Shown piece by piece: positions 7,752 to 16,582 of a stretch of 64,000 bases of DNA. The notes below the pieces were generated by a model. The model was not told the DNA's origin, ran no database searches, and saw nothing but the letters and a program-made list of their open reading frames with translations. The stretch is from an uncultured Kangiella sp. (GTDB taxonomy: Bacteria; Pseudomonadota; Gammaproteobacteria; Enterobacterales; Kangiellaceae). Each line of letters opens with the position of its first letter. Position 1 is the stretch's first letter. A program made the translations under genes and the position numbers. The stretch lies in NCBI GenBank assembly GCA_947503435.1, contig CANNDL010000001.1, positions 147,469 through 211,468 of the forward strand, read 5' to 3'.

Positions 7752-10184
7752 ATGAAAAACAAAGCTCTAAGTAATATTTCAGTATTGAGTTTAATGCTTA
7801 CTGGATTTGTTAGCAGTGTTGCTATCAAAGCAGAAGATAAAGTCACTGCTCAACCATCTTTATCGCTTGAGCATGTGATGGCCGATCCGGATTGGATGGG
7901 TAATACTCCGCAGAATCCTTATTTTAGTGATGATGGTAAGTCCATTTATTATCAACAAAAAAAGCAAGGCTCTCCAGAGTCTCAGGTATGGAAACTCACT
8001 CTTGCAGATAAAAAACTTCAGAAAGTAGCGGATAAAGATCTATTCACCCTTGATCAAGGTCGGGGTGTTTTGAGCCCAAATGGCGAGTTAAAAGCGTTTA
8101 GCAGTATGGGTGATATATGGATTAAGTATTTGTCTAGTGGAGAGTTGCGCCAATTAACCAGAACTAATGACCAAGAATCTCAACCACAATTTATTGGTAA
8201 TTCTATAGTGGCATTCCGAAAAGGTTTTGATTTTTATTCAATCGATTTGGCATCAGGTTTAATTAATCAACTGGCACAATTTCAACTGAAAAAAGATCCA
8301 AAAGATAAAGACGAGGAAAATTACTTAAGCAAACAGCAAAGTCGTTATTTTGACTATATTCAAAAACAACAAAAAAATCGTAAGGATTCCGAAGCGCGTA
8401 AACAGGAGTTATTAGATTCAAGCTTTTTGGATGCTAATCCGGCTTGGTATTTAGGTGATAAAGTTCAAATTCATACTTTAAGCCTTTCACCTAATGGCAA
8501 CTATATATTATTGGGCACTTATCCTAAGGCTAAGCAATTAGGCAAAGCCGATAATATGCCGCATTTCGTCACAGAAGACGGATATGTTCGAAATGAAAAT
8601 GTTCGATCATTAGTAGGAACCTATAAACCCCGTAATGAAACGTTATATTTATTGGATCTCAAAAAACATAAAAAATATCCAATTGATGTTTCGCGCTTGC
8701 CTACTATTGATCAAGATCCTTTAGCAGACATTAAGCGTCAAACAGCAAAACGTTACGGCCATGAATACAATCCATTAGAAGGTAATCGTGGTGTTGCGGT
8801 TTTTGACTGGATCCCTAACAACGGTGTTTCTTGGACTGATAACAGCTCAAAGGTAGCCATTATGTTGTATTCCGATGATAACAAAGATAGGTGGATAGCT
8901 AGCTTAGATACAAGTAATCAAAAGCTGAATAATATTCATCATTTACATGATGAGGCTTGGGTAAATGATTGGGACTTTAATGACTTTGGTTGGCTGAATG
9001 ATAATCAAACACTGTATTACACTTCTGAAGAATCAGGGTATAGCCACTTGTATTTATCGAAAGCGGGAAAGTCTTCAGCACTGACCAAGGGACGTTACAT
9101 TGTTAATAATGTTCGCGAAACTGCTGACGGAAAATATCTATACTATCGCGCAAATAAAAAACATCCGGGTATTTACGAAATTTATCGAATTGATCTAGAA
9201 AATAATCGTTCAGAATCAGTGACTGATTTAGGTGGCATGAATAACTTTGCTTTAGCTAATGATGGTGAGCAGTTGGTTGTGAGCCATTCAAAAGCCACTA
9301 AGCCAACAGAATTATTTCATATTTCAATGACCGAAGAAAAAACTCCAGTAAAGCTTACCAACACTATTTCAAATCAATTCAAGTCCGTTGGTTGGGTCGA
9401 ACCGGAATTTATTGAAGTGCCTTCTAGCCAAGTAGATCAGCCAATATATGCTAGATTATACAAGCCGGAAAATTTTGATGAGAGTCGCGCTGATGAATAC
9501 CCTGCGGTAATTTTTATTCACGGTGCAGGCTATTTGCAAAATGCTCATCAAGGCTGGTCTGGATATTTTCGCGAGTTCATGTTCCATACCTTTTTAACTC
9601 AACAAGGATATGTTGTATTGGATATGGATTATCGTGCCTCCAAGGGTTACGGTCGCGATTGGCGGACAGCCATTTATCGACAAATGGGTACCCCAGAAGT
9701 TGTAGATTTACGAGATGGTGCAGATTGGTTAGCAAAGAACGCTCACGTTAATCGTGAAAAAATTGGTATTTACGGAGGCTCATATGGTGGCTTTCTAACT
9801 TTTATGGCGTTGTTTACTGAACCCGAAGCATTTGCGGCTGGAGCTTCATTAAGACCAGTAACCGACTGGGCACATTATAATCATGGCTATACATCGAATA
9901 TTTTAAATACTCCTGAAGTAGATCCTGAAGCTTTTGAGCGAAGCTCACCCATTGAATTTGCAGAGGGTTTAAATAAACCGCTATTAATTGCCCACGGTAT
10001 GGTTGATGACAATGTGTTCTTTAAGGATACGGTAAGATTGGTTCAACGTTTGATTGAATTAGAGAAAACGCAATACTTTGAAACGGCTATTTATCCTATT
10101 GAACCACATGGATTTAAAGAGCCTTCGAGTTGGTTAGATGAGTACAAGCGGATCTATTATTTATTTGAAGAGCACTTAAAGTAA
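7752..10184 (+). CDS. S9-family (prolyl oligopeptidase/DPP-like) serine peptidase, exported
   Basis: The 810-residue protein begins with a signal peptide (about 1-27). A long beta-propeller (about 40-570, with WD40/PD40-like repeats such as YFSDDGKSIYY and LSPNGELKAF) is followed by an alpha/beta-hydrolase domain. The catalytic triad is visible as Ser in GGSYGG near residue 678, Asp in GMVDDN near 757 and His in EPHGF near 788. The length and the oxyanion region (FIHGAGYLQNAH) fit the dipeptidyl-peptidase IV-like branch. It would release dipeptides or act on short peptides in the periplasm. The gene has a good ribosome binding site (AGAAGAG about 10 bases before ATG 7752) and is a single-gene unit with its own terminator. 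Confidence 0.92.
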   Translation: MKNKALSNISVLSLMLTGFVSSVAIKAEDKVTAQPSLSLEHVMADPDWMGNTPQNPYFSDDGKSIYYQQKKQGSPESQVWKLTLADKKLQKVADKDLFTLDQGRGVLSPNGELKAFSSMGDIWIKYLSSGELRQLTRTNDQESQPQFIGNSIVAFRKGFDFYSIDLASGLINQLAQFQLKKDPKDKDEENYLSKQQSRYFDYIQKQQKNRKDSEARKQELLDSSFLDANPAWYLGDKVQIHTLSLSPNGNYILLGTYPKAKQLGKADNMPHFVTEDGYVRNENVRSLVGTYKPRNETLYLLDLKKHKKYPIDVSRLPTIDQDPLADIKRQTAKRYGHEYNPLEGNRGVAVFDWIPNNGVSWTDNSSKVAIMLYSDDNKDRWIASLDTSNQKLNNIHHLHDEAWVNDWDFNDFGWLNDNQTLYYTSEESGYSHLYLSKAGKSSALTKGRYIVNNVRETADGKYLYYRANKKHPGIYEIYRIDLENNRSESVTDLGGMNNFALANDGEQLVVSHSKATKPTELFHISMTEEKTPVKLTNTISNQFKSVGWVEPEFIEVPSSQVDQPIYARLYKPENFDESRADEYPAVIFIHGAGYLQNAHQGWSGYFREFMFHTFLTQQGYVVLDMDYRASKGYGRDWRTAIYRQMGTPEVVDLRDGADWLAKNAHVNREKIGIYGGSYGGFLTFMALFTEPEAFAAGASLRPVTDWAHYNHGYTSNILNTPEVDPEAFERSSPIEFAEGLNKPLLIAHGMVDDNVFFKDTVRLVQRLIELEKTQYFETAIYPIEPHGFKEPSSWLDEYKRIYYLFEEHLK

Positions 10185-10201
10185 GAGTTATTTTGGTTAA
10201 C

Positions 10202-10232
10202 AAAAAAGAGGAGCTTAGCTCCTCTTTTTTTT
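10202..10232. terminator. Bidirectional terminator between S9 peptidase and BPSS1780-like gene
   Basis: A 13-bp perfect stem (10202-10214 with 10218-10230, core GAGGAGC) with a 3-base loop is flanked by an A-run and a T-run. It serves both convergent genes. Confidence 0.92.
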
Positions 10233-10246
10233 ATATTTGGAAAAAT

Positions 10247-11119
10247 TTATTTATGTGATTCGCCATAAAAAATGTCTCTATAACCTACATAAATAGCTGA
10301 GCCTAAAATTGGTAAACTCACAATGCCCATAACCATAGTACTAATAACTTGAGAGAGCGTTTGAGATACTAAACCAAAGATAAAGCCTAGAATACTGACA
10401 ATAATGCCTAATACTACAAACAAAGCAATTGTTACTAGCAAGAATAGTAAGTACGGCAAAATATTCTTTATACCTCCTATAAAGCTTGAACCTACAGCCA
10501 TTGGAGCTGCTTTATTGTCAAACAGAACAAGTGCAGGCGCAAACCAAACGGATAATGAGTAAGCAATACCCATGATTAAAATAATAGGTAAAAGAGCTAA
10601 GAACGGTTTAACTGCTTCCATAATCATGGATGTATCTTCAGGGTTAGACTGAATTTGTTGGAATTTTTGCAAATCGTCCATGCTTAAACCAGCCATTAAG
10701 AATAAAGCCGCGACTAAAATGACTACTAGCACCGCTTGCACTAAGCACAATAATAGAATGTGCAATTTGCGATGATGAGTAAAGCCTTCAAAGACTTGTT
10801 GATTAGAGATTTGTTCTGAATTTCTAATTTTATGACAGCCGATCAATACTCCAGCTGTAAAAAATGGAGCTAGGAATTGTAAAGCCAAGCTTAAACTCGG
10901 AAGCCATAGCTGTGATATCACTGCGATTAACGCATAAATTGCACAACTAATTAGCCACTTTCCGAAATGAGGTACTACATATTGCGAAATACCTTTTTCA
11001 AGCCAGTTAAAACCTTGACCGATAGAAACACGTCTAGGTTTCTCTAGTAAAACACCTTTGTTGTTGTCGACTTGCAAATCAGCATCAGGTGCCTGATATG
11101 GATTTTGATCTTCTTGCAT
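10247..11119 (-). CDS. BPSS1780-family multi-pass inner-membrane protein
   Basis: This membrane protein of 290 residues has unknown function. After a hydrophilic N-terminus (MQEDQNPYQAPDADLQVDNN) it has about six hydrophobic segments in a Gly- and Ala-rich pattern, consistent with the BPSS1780/DUF2189-like family of predicted integral membrane proteins. The family name is my recognition from the N-terminal layout and segment spacing, not from a search. The frame is open 27 codons further upstream. I chose ATG 11119 because it has a strong Shine-Dalgarno (AAGGGGAA) and the upstream option would lie inside the previous gene. It follows the RutE-like gene by 10 bases on the same strand, so the two are probably co-transcribed. 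Confidence 0.75.
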   Translation of the reverse strand: MQEDQNPYQAPDADLQVDNNKGVLLEKPRRVSIGQGFNWLEKGISQYVVPHFGKWLISCAIYALIAVISQLWLPSLSLALQFLAPFFTAGVLIGCHKIRNSEQISNQQVFEGFTHHRKLHILLLCLVQAVLVVILVAALFLMAGLSMDDLQKFQQIQSNPEDTSMIMEAVKPFLALLPIILIMGIAYSLSVWFAPALVLFDNKAAPMAVGSSFIGGIKNILPYLLFLLVTIALFVVLGIIVSILGFIFGLVSQTLSQVISTMVMGIVSLPILGSAIYVGYRDIFYGESHK

Positions 11120-11129
11120 GATATTCCCC

Positions 11130-11720
11130 TTATATAATTTTATTGGCTTCTTCAAAACTAAAACGTGGACTTCTTGGGAATAGATCTTTTTCTGTTCCAT
11201 ACCCTAAGTTGCATAAAAAATTCACTTTTATGGATGTACCTTCAAAGAAAGTTTCATTTATTTTCTTCGGACTAAAACCGGACATAGGTCCGCAATCTAA
11301 TCCTAATGCTCTTGCAGCCATAATAAAATAGCCGCCTTGCATGCTTGAGTTCCTAAAGGCGGTCGATTCAATGAACTTCTCTTTACCTACAAACCAGCTT
11401 TTGGCGTCTGTGTGTGGAAATAATTGGGGTAGCTTTTCGTAAAACTCTAAATCCATACCAATTATCGCACATACTGGAGCGGTCATGGTTTTCTCAATGT
11501 TGCCATCCATCAAACAGTCTTTTAGTTTTGCTTTAGCTTCGTCGCTTTTGACATAAACCACTCGCATAGGGCAGCAGTTTGCTGAGGTCGGTCCCATTTT
11601 AACTAAGTCATCAAGTTGCTTGATGAGTTCGTCTGAAACCTCGCGCTCATCCCAAGCGTTATATGTTCTTGCATCATTAAATAGTGTATCTAAGGCTTCT
11701 TGTGATAGTGGTTTGCCCAT
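11130..11720 (-). CDS. rutE: RutE/HadB-type nitroreductase family protein
   Basis: This 196-residue flavoprotein is clearly similar to E. coli RutE along its length. Shared blocks include GPTSANCCPMRVVY, TAPVCAIIGMDLEFYEKLP, AFRNSSMQGGYFI, ALGLDCGPMSGF and the C-terminal PRxSFEEA. In E. coli, RutE reduces malonic semialdehyde to 3-hydroxypropionate in pyrimidine degradation. No other rut genes are nearby, so here it may be a stand-alone FMN-dependent NAD(P)H oxidoreductase acting on aldehydes, quinones or nitro compounds. The ATG at 11720 has the ribosome binding site GAGGA. It is the first gene of a probable two-gene unit with the BPSS1780-like gene. Confidence 0.88.
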   Translation of the reverse strand: MGKPLSQEALDTLFNDARTYNAWDEREVSDELIKQLDDLVKMGPTSANCCPMRVVYVKSDEAKAKLKDCLMDGNIEKTMTAPVCAIIGMDLEFYEKLPQLFPHTDAKSWFVGKEKFIESTAFRNSSMQGGYFIMAARALGLDCGPMSGFSPKKINETFFEGTSIKVNFLCNLGYGTEKDLFPRSPRFSFEEANKII

Positions 11721-11841
11721 AGGATCCTCAATTGAGAAAATAAAATAATGCCGTATCTTCTATAATTTTTTCGTAGGGCGCAAGCAAAACTGCTTGAAGC
11801 CTGACCACATAACCGCTAATTTATGAATATTATCAATCACT

Positions 11842-12504
11842 TTGCTGACTTTTATTTTGACTGCTATTAGAATTTTCTTTGCATTACTTTTCGCTGGAGC
11901 TCTTATAACCAGTTGCGCTACACGCCAGTCATTTCAAGCTGAGCCATTAAATGAGCAAGCAAATTGGTGGCAATGTGATCCTAAAGGTGAACGCGAATGG
12001 CGCTGTAGTGATGGTGATACTATTGAAGAGACCACTGACGTAATACAGTCTGACTTTAGTGAAGTTAATGTCCCAATTGATCCTGAGTCGCAATTACCGG
12101 TACAAGATTTTTCAGAAACAGATAAAGACATAGCACCTCAGGCTGCAGATATACCTGCTGAACCTGGCTCAAATCTTGAATTAGACGAAGCTACAAACAC
12201 TATAGAACCGTCGATTGAATTAATGGAAAGTTCGGCTAAAGAAAATGAAAAAAATAATTCTTCAGTTTCCGAAAATCATGGCAATTGGACTATCCAGTTA
12301 GCGGCATTTCGGTCTGAATTAGAAGCCCAGAGATACTCTAATGGGATTGAAAACAGTATTACTGAAAGCTCCAGTGTAAATGGAGTAGAGTGGTTTCGTG
12401 TTACCTATGGCCGTTTTATAGACAAATTAGCCGCTAAAGATGCGGCTAGAGAGCTAAAGCTGCGTCACCCTCAGGTGAATATTTGGATTCGTGAAATAGA
12501 TTAG
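11842..12504 (+). CDS. SPOR-domain lipoprotein
   Basis: The 220-residue protein has an N-terminal hydrophobic signal ending in a lipobox (LITSC, Cys25). A low-complexity acidic linker (about 35-145, rich in Glu, Asp, Ser and Pro) leads to a C-terminal SPOR domain (about 147-220, starting NWTIQLAAF and ending QVNIWIREID). SPOR domains bind peptidoglycan strands lacking stem peptides, as found at division septa, so it is probably an envelope protein of the septal or lateral wall. Start choice is constrained: an in-frame stop lies at 11824-11826 and no ATG or GTG occurs before the signal peptide, leaving TTG at 11842 without a clear ribosome binding site. It is convergent with the next gene and overlaps it by 4 bases. 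Confidence 0.8.
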   Translation: MLTFILTAIRIFFALLFAGALITSCATRQSFQAEPLNEQANWWQCDPKGEREWRCSDGDTIEETTDVIQSDFSEVNVPIDPESQLPVQDFSETDKDIAPQAADIPAEPGSNLELDEATNTIEPSIELMESSAKENEKNNSSVSENHGNWTIQLAAFRSELEAQRYSNGIENSITESSSVNGVEWFRVTYGRFIDKLAAKDAARELKLRHPQVNIWIREID

Positions 12505-12998
12505 TTGTTGATAAAGCTAATGATATCTTTTGCTAAGCTTTCATTTGGCCTTTCTACAATTCTTCCGATCTCTTTTTCTCCAACTTTAACCACAATGGTT
12601 GGAGTATAGAAGACCTCATCTTCTTCTTGGCGGCCGAATGGTTCAGTTTTTTTAATGTCTAAAGCAATTAACCTATGAACAATATTTTTATTATTGGCAG
12701 CATCGAGTAAATCTAGTAACTGTGGTACTTCGCGCTTACTATCGTGGCACCAAAGGCCAAAGTAAGTAGTGATGATAATGGGCTTTTCGATTGATTTCAG
12801 TAACTCAATATCACTAGCTGAGGCTTCAGTTTCATGATGATTAAAAAACTTTTCATGAGCTCTTAGTTCTGATTTAGTTATCATGCCGGTAGGGTATTTG
12901 CTCTCAACAGCTTTTAAATGATCGCCACTACTGGTATCGGTGGCACAAGCTCCAAGACTAAAAAAAAGAAAGAAAGCTAATAGAAAGACTTTATGCAT
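12501..12998 (-). CDS. Thioredoxin-fold lipoprotein with monothiol CxxS site
   Basis: The 165-residue protein has a lipoprotein signal (lipobox LGAC, Cys18) and a thioredoxin-like domain from about residue 70. The active-site segment is GLWCHDSKREVPQ, giving Cys84 and Ser87 in place of a second Cys, and the cis-Pro region YTPTIVV is present. Apart from the lipid-bearing Cys18 there is no other cysteine. The protein therefore cannot do a normal dithiol exchange and might act as a mixed-disulfide former or binder. It follows the PanE-MsrB fusion gene by 2 bases on the same strand, so the two are almost certainly co-transcribed. Redox function is inferred from fold and motif; its partner is unknown. 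Confidence 0.82.
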   Translation of the reverse strand: MHKVFLLAFFLFFSLGACATDTSSGDHLKAVESKYPTGMITKSELRAHEKFFNHHETEASASDIELLKSIEKPIIITTYFGLWCHDSKREVPQLLDLLDAANNKNIVHRLIALDIKKTEPFGRQEEDEVFYTPTIVVKVGEKEIGRIVERPNESLAKDIISFINN

Positions 12999-13000
12999 GG

Positions 13001-14266
13001 TTATTCCTGTTTTAAAAAATTTAAACTGACAGAGTTAACACAAAAACGTACTCCAGTATCGGTAGGGCCATCATCAAATACATGACCTAAGTGCGAGCTA
13101 CATTGAGCACACAAGATTTCTGTGCGGCTCATACCATGACTTAAATCGTCTTTATAAGCAATGGCCTTATTGTTTTTGGCTTTATCAAAACTCGGCCAGC
13201 CGCAATGTGAATCAAACTTGCCTTTATTATCAAACAAAGTTGAGTCGCAACAGGCGCATATATAATCACCAGAATCTGAGTGTTGATTATAGGTTCCAGT
13301 AAATGGCCTTTCAGTTCCGGAATGTTGCGTCACTTGAAATTGCAATTCATCAAAGCTTTTTGCTCTTTCTATGGCTTTAGCTTTTAAAGGTGGGAAGCTA
13401 ATATGAAAGTCGCTCCAAAGCTGCCAATTATGAGGGGCATCGAATTTATAATGAGTTATCAAATCTAACAGGTAGCCATTAATGGCATTAATTTCAGTTT
13501 CAACGCTGTTATTCACGTCTTGATACATGGAGTTGAAATTATTTGCAGTTTGCTCAATGACATTTACCACTAAATCTTTAAGATTGGTTTCAAACTTAAG
13601 GTCGATGTCATTGGCAAAGTTCTGGTTCTCATTGATAAGAGCTAACACACGAGCTTTATGCTTATTTGATAATAAATCGCCATTTTTGCATTGATAAATC
13701 GCCGTTAAGGGGTTGATCACCGCATTGACTAAGAGCTTACGTAGCAAAATAGTTTTTATATCCTCAGACCAACTAGCCGATAGGCGTGCTGTTTCAAAGT
13801 ATTTGAACCAGCCTGGAATTTCCCCACCTTGACTTAAAGAGCCAAGTTGAATCAAGCCCGAACCGGCATAAGTCACACTTTGCTTATTCTCTATAAAAGC
13901 ACCATGGGTATTGCTGGCAAAGTAGATATTGGTTATCGAAGCATATTGTTGCGCGATAGCTTCATGCCCCATTCCATTTTGAAAGAGAATAATTTGGCTG
14001 TCTTTAGTAAGGCGGTGTTTTATACTGGATAGTGCGCTTGTTAATTGTGGTGCTTTCACACATACAGCAACAAGCGATAAGGGATTTTCTTCAGAGGCAA
14101 TGCTGCTTGCAATAGTTCGACTGACTACTTTTTCATTTTCGGTTAATTGCCAATTATCAGAATAATCCGTCTCATCACGAACAATAAACTGGCAATCCAC
14201 CGAGGCTTCAGTTAGTTTATGTGCTAATAGCTGGCCGATAGCGCCAGCACCAAGAATTGAAATCAT
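13001..14266 (-). CDS. Fusion protein: ketopantoate reductase family (PanE/ApbA) + methionine sulfoxide reductase B
   Basis: Two complete enzymes are joined in one 421-residue frame. Residues 1 to about 300 are PanE-like: NADP-binding GAGAIG at 6-11, QNGMGHEAI, THGAF, the catalytic-lysine region RKLLVNAVINPLTA, and EINAINGYLL with the conserved Glu. Residues about 310-421 are MsrB: TQHSGTERPFTG, zinc-binding CACC and CAQC pairs, HCGWPSF, and RFCVNS with the catalytic Cys near 409. PanE reduces ketopantoate for coenzyme A synthesis; MsrB reduces methionine-R-sulfoxide with thioredoxin. I chose ATG 14266 because homology begins MISILGAGAIG; a GTG at 14314 would add 16 residues. No signal peptide is seen, so it is cytoplasmic. 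The downstream gene encodes a thioredoxin-like lipoprotein. Confidence 0.88.
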   Translation of the reverse strand: MISILGAGAIGQLLAHKLTEASVDCQFIVRDETDYSDNWQLTENEKVVSRTIASSIASEENPLSLVAVCVKAPQLTSALSSIKHRLTKDSQIILFQNGMGHEAIAQQYASITNIYFASNTHGAFIENKQSVTYAGSGLIQLGSLSQGGEIPGWFKYFETARLSASWSEDIKTILLRKLLVNAVINPLTAIYQCKNGDLLSNKHKARVLALINENQNFANDIDLKFETNLKDLVVNVIEQTANNFNSMYQDVNNSVETEINAINGYLLDLITHYKFDAPHNWQLWSDFHISFPPLKAKAIERAKSFDELQFQVTQHSGTERPFTGTYNQHSDSGDYICACCDSTLFDNKGKFDSHCGWPSFDKAKNNKAIAYKDDLSHGMSRTEILCAQCSSHLGHVFDDGPTDTGVRFCVNSVSLNFLKQE

Positions 14267-14286
14267 AAAGCTGTAAGAGATAAATC

Positions 14287-15678
14287 TTGAATAATCAAAA
14301 GATAACACTTTCACCTAAAATAAAAAACTTTGTTTATTTCCAACCAGAAGTATTGCGCATGCTTCTTTTGGGTTTTTCGGCTGGAATACCTTATTTGTTA
14401 GTATTTGGCACTTTTTCGCTATTGTTAAAAGACGCTGGCGTTTCTAGAAGTGAAATTGGCTTTGTTTCTTGGATAGGCCTGACTTACTCCATTAAAGTTC
14501 TATGGTCGCCGGTAGTGGATAATCTGAAACTCCCCATCATTGGCAAATTGTTTGGAAAAAGAAAAAGTTGGCTTCTCGTCACTCAGGTAGGAATTGTTGC
14601 TTGTTTAATAGGAATTTCAGTTTCAGAAGTATCGGCTAACAATTATACGACAGTGGTTTGGTTTGCTTTTTTTACTGCCTTTCTCGCAGCAACGCAAGAT
14701 ATTGTAATTGACGCATTTCGAATTGAATCTAACGATGACAAAAAGCAAGGTGCAGCCGCTGCTACTTATATCATGGGCTATCGAATGGCCATGATTGTCA
14801 CTGGCGCTGGCGCGTTGGTTTTAGCAGAGCATTACTCATGGGAAACCAGCTATCAAATTATGGCGTTATGTATGGGAGTTGGCTTATTGGGCTGGTTGCT
14901 TTCGCCAGAACCAGAACATAAATTTGAGCCATTAGGTGAATCAGAGTTAGAGCAAAAGATTTCAGAAAGGTTAGTGTCGCTATTTTCTAATCAGAACACT
15001 CAGAAAAAAATCCAAAACAGCAAAGCATTTCAGTACTTTGTTAAGGGCATTGTATCGCCGTTTGCGGATTTTTTCTCGCGATACAAATGGTGGGCACTAG
15101 CCATTATTGCCTTTATTCTGACATATCGAATCAGCGATATCGTTATGGGTACTATGGCTAATGTGTTTTATGACGATATGGGTTTTACTAAATCTGAAAT
15201 AGCTGCCGTATCAAAAGTATATGGATTGGTTATGACCATTGTTGGGGCTTTTATTGGCGGTTATGTGGTTAATAAAGTCAAAATTTTGAATGCCCTAATG
15301 TGGGGTATTATCCTAGTTATCGCCACCAATTTATTGTTTGCCTATATGTCGACTCAGCCAAAAGATCTTAATTTCTTAGTGGCGGTGATTAGCGCTGATA
15401 ACCTTGCTGGCGGTTTTTCTATGGGGGTGCTGTTGTCTTATATGGCAATGTTGGTTAACAAGGACTTCACCGCAACTCAATATGCACTTTTTAGCTCATT
15501 GATGACCTTAACGGGTAAGTTTGTTGGTGGCTTTAGTGGGGTTAATATTGATAGCTGGGGATACCCTATCTTTTTTACCTATTCAGCATTTTTAGGCGTT
15601 CCTGCCATGCTATTAATTTTCGTGCTAATGTATCGAGAGAGAAAAATAAAGATAGAAGAAACAAAAAAGGCCGAATAA
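14287..15678 (+). CDS. ampG: AmpG-like MFS permease (PAT family)
   Basis: This 463-residue inner-membrane protein has about twelve hydrophobic segments. The N-terminal block FQPEVLRMLLLGFSAGIPYLL and the segment FLAATQDIVIDAFRIE, with its conserved Asp residues, are hallmarks of the AmpG/PAT branch of the major facilitator superfamily. E. coli AmpG imports GlcNAc-anhydro-MurNAc peptides for cell-wall recycling; other members carry acetyl-CoA or siderophores, so the substrate is probable and not proven. It starts at TTG 14287, since no ATG precedes the conserved first segment except an internal one at residue 25. It is divergent from the PanE-MsrB gene with 20 bases between starts. Its stop codon lies inside the loop of its own terminator. 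Confidence 0.85.
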   Translation: MNNQKITLSPKIKNFVYFQPEVLRMLLLGFSAGIPYLLVFGTFSLLLKDAGVSRSEIGFVSWIGLTYSIKVLWSPVVDNLKLPIIGKLFGKRKSWLLVTQVGIVACLIGISVSEVSANNYTTVVWFAFFTAFLAATQDIVIDAFRIESNDDKKQGAAAATYIMGYRMAMIVTGAGALVLAEHYSWETSYQIMALCMGVGLLGWLLSPEPEHKFEPLGESELEQKISERLVSLFSNQNTQKKIQNSKAFQYFVKGIVSPFADFFSRYKWWALAIIAFILTYRISDIVMGTMANVFYDDMGFTKSEIAAVSKVYGLVMTIVGAFIGGYVVNKVKILNALMWGIILVIATNLLFAYMSTQPKDLNFLVAVISADNLAGGFSMGVLLSYMAMLVNKDFTATQYALFSSLMTLTGKFVGGFSGVNIDSWGYPIFFTYSAFLGVPAMLLIFVLMYRERKIKIEETKKAE

Positions 15679-15692
15679 ATCGGCCTTTTTTT
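15663..15692. terminator. Bidirectional terminator overlapping the AmpG-like stop codon
   Basis: A 12-bp perfect stem (15663-15674 with 15680-15691, core GGCCGA/TCGGCC) is flanked by an A-run and a T-run. The TAA stop at 15676-15678 lies in the 5-base loop. It also serves the convergent outer-membrane protein gene. Confidence 0.92.
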
Positions 15693-15704
15693 GATTCTTT
15701 AAAA

Positions 15705-16460
15705 CTAGAAGTGAAATGTTATAGCAGCGTAAAAACCATCAAGTGTTAAATCGCTAGATAACTCATCAAAATCATCAAATTCCAATTCAAAAGTACGGTA
15801 GCCAGCTTCTAATCCAAAACCTGTCTCGCCTTCGTAAGCAACGTACGCCTTAAAGTCTGTAAGCTTGTCGTCATTGAATTGACCAAGTTGAACCTTACCA
15901 CCGGCACTCAGGCCTGTGAACGGTAAATCAAACTGCGCTTTACCATATAGCATTGGTACTGTGCCTGAAATGTCTAAACGACTGCCGTTAGGTAGAGCGC
16001 CGTTATTTCCCATAATATCAACAAAGCCATCGAAGTCTTTGGCGGAGAAGCCTAAGTCTAAATTTACCCAGTTATCTAAAATTTCGTAATAAAGAGTGTA
16101 GTCAGTATGGCTAAAGTCGTATTGAGTTGTATTGCCGATTCCCGCTGCATAAACACCATTTCTCCAGCTAAAATTAGCTCCATTAGCATTGGCGGCAGTT
16201 CCTTCTAATTCATTCTTTTGAATCATTAGATTTGGGAGGAAAGGAATTGGGTGCTCAAATGCTACATAGTAAACATTAGCATTATCGTCATTTAATCCTA
16301 AATCCCGATTTAAATCGATATTAGTTCCTAGTGAATTCACAGAGCCATCGATATCGTAATTCCATTTTTCTGCACCAGCGTAAACACCAATAAAGTCTGC
16401 GCTAACATTGGCGGAAGCTGAAAGTAAAATTGCAGCTAAGCCTATTTTAAACTTGTTCAT
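15705..16460 (-). CDS. TIGR04219-family outer-membrane beta-barrel protein
   Basis: The 251-residue protein starts with a signal peptide (about 1-21, cleavage after SADA-like NVSAD). Alternating polar/aromatic strands typical of an outer-membrane barrel follow, ending with the C-terminal aromatic FYAAITFHF. The opening FIGVYAGAEKWNYDIDG and the EHPIPFLPNL segment match the family named TIGR04219, found in marine gammaproteobacteria. Function is unknown; a small porin or structural barrel is the usual guess. It stands alone, convergent with the AmpG-like gene and divergent from tcdA. Confidence 0.82.
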   Translation of the reverse strand: MNKFKIGLAAILLSASANVSADFIGVYAGAEKWNYDIDGSVNSLGTNIDLNRDLGLNDDNANVYYVAFEHPIPFLPNLMIQKNELEGTAANANGANFSWRNGVYAAGIGNTTQYDFSHTDYTLYYEILDNWVNLDLGFSAKDFDGFVDIMGNNGALPNGSRLDISGTVPMLYGKAQFDLPFTGLSAGGKVQLGQFNDDKLTDFKAYVAYEGETGFGLEAGYRTFELEFDDFDELSSDLTLDGFYAAITFHF

Positions 16461-16582
16461 TTTTTGTACCTATCAAAGATTTTGGCGCATTGTAGCTATT
16501 TTTCTCGGAATGAAAAGTGATTCTTTTAATAAAAATGCCGATAAGTTGATATAATTGTGCTTTTGCATCCGAATTAAATTAA

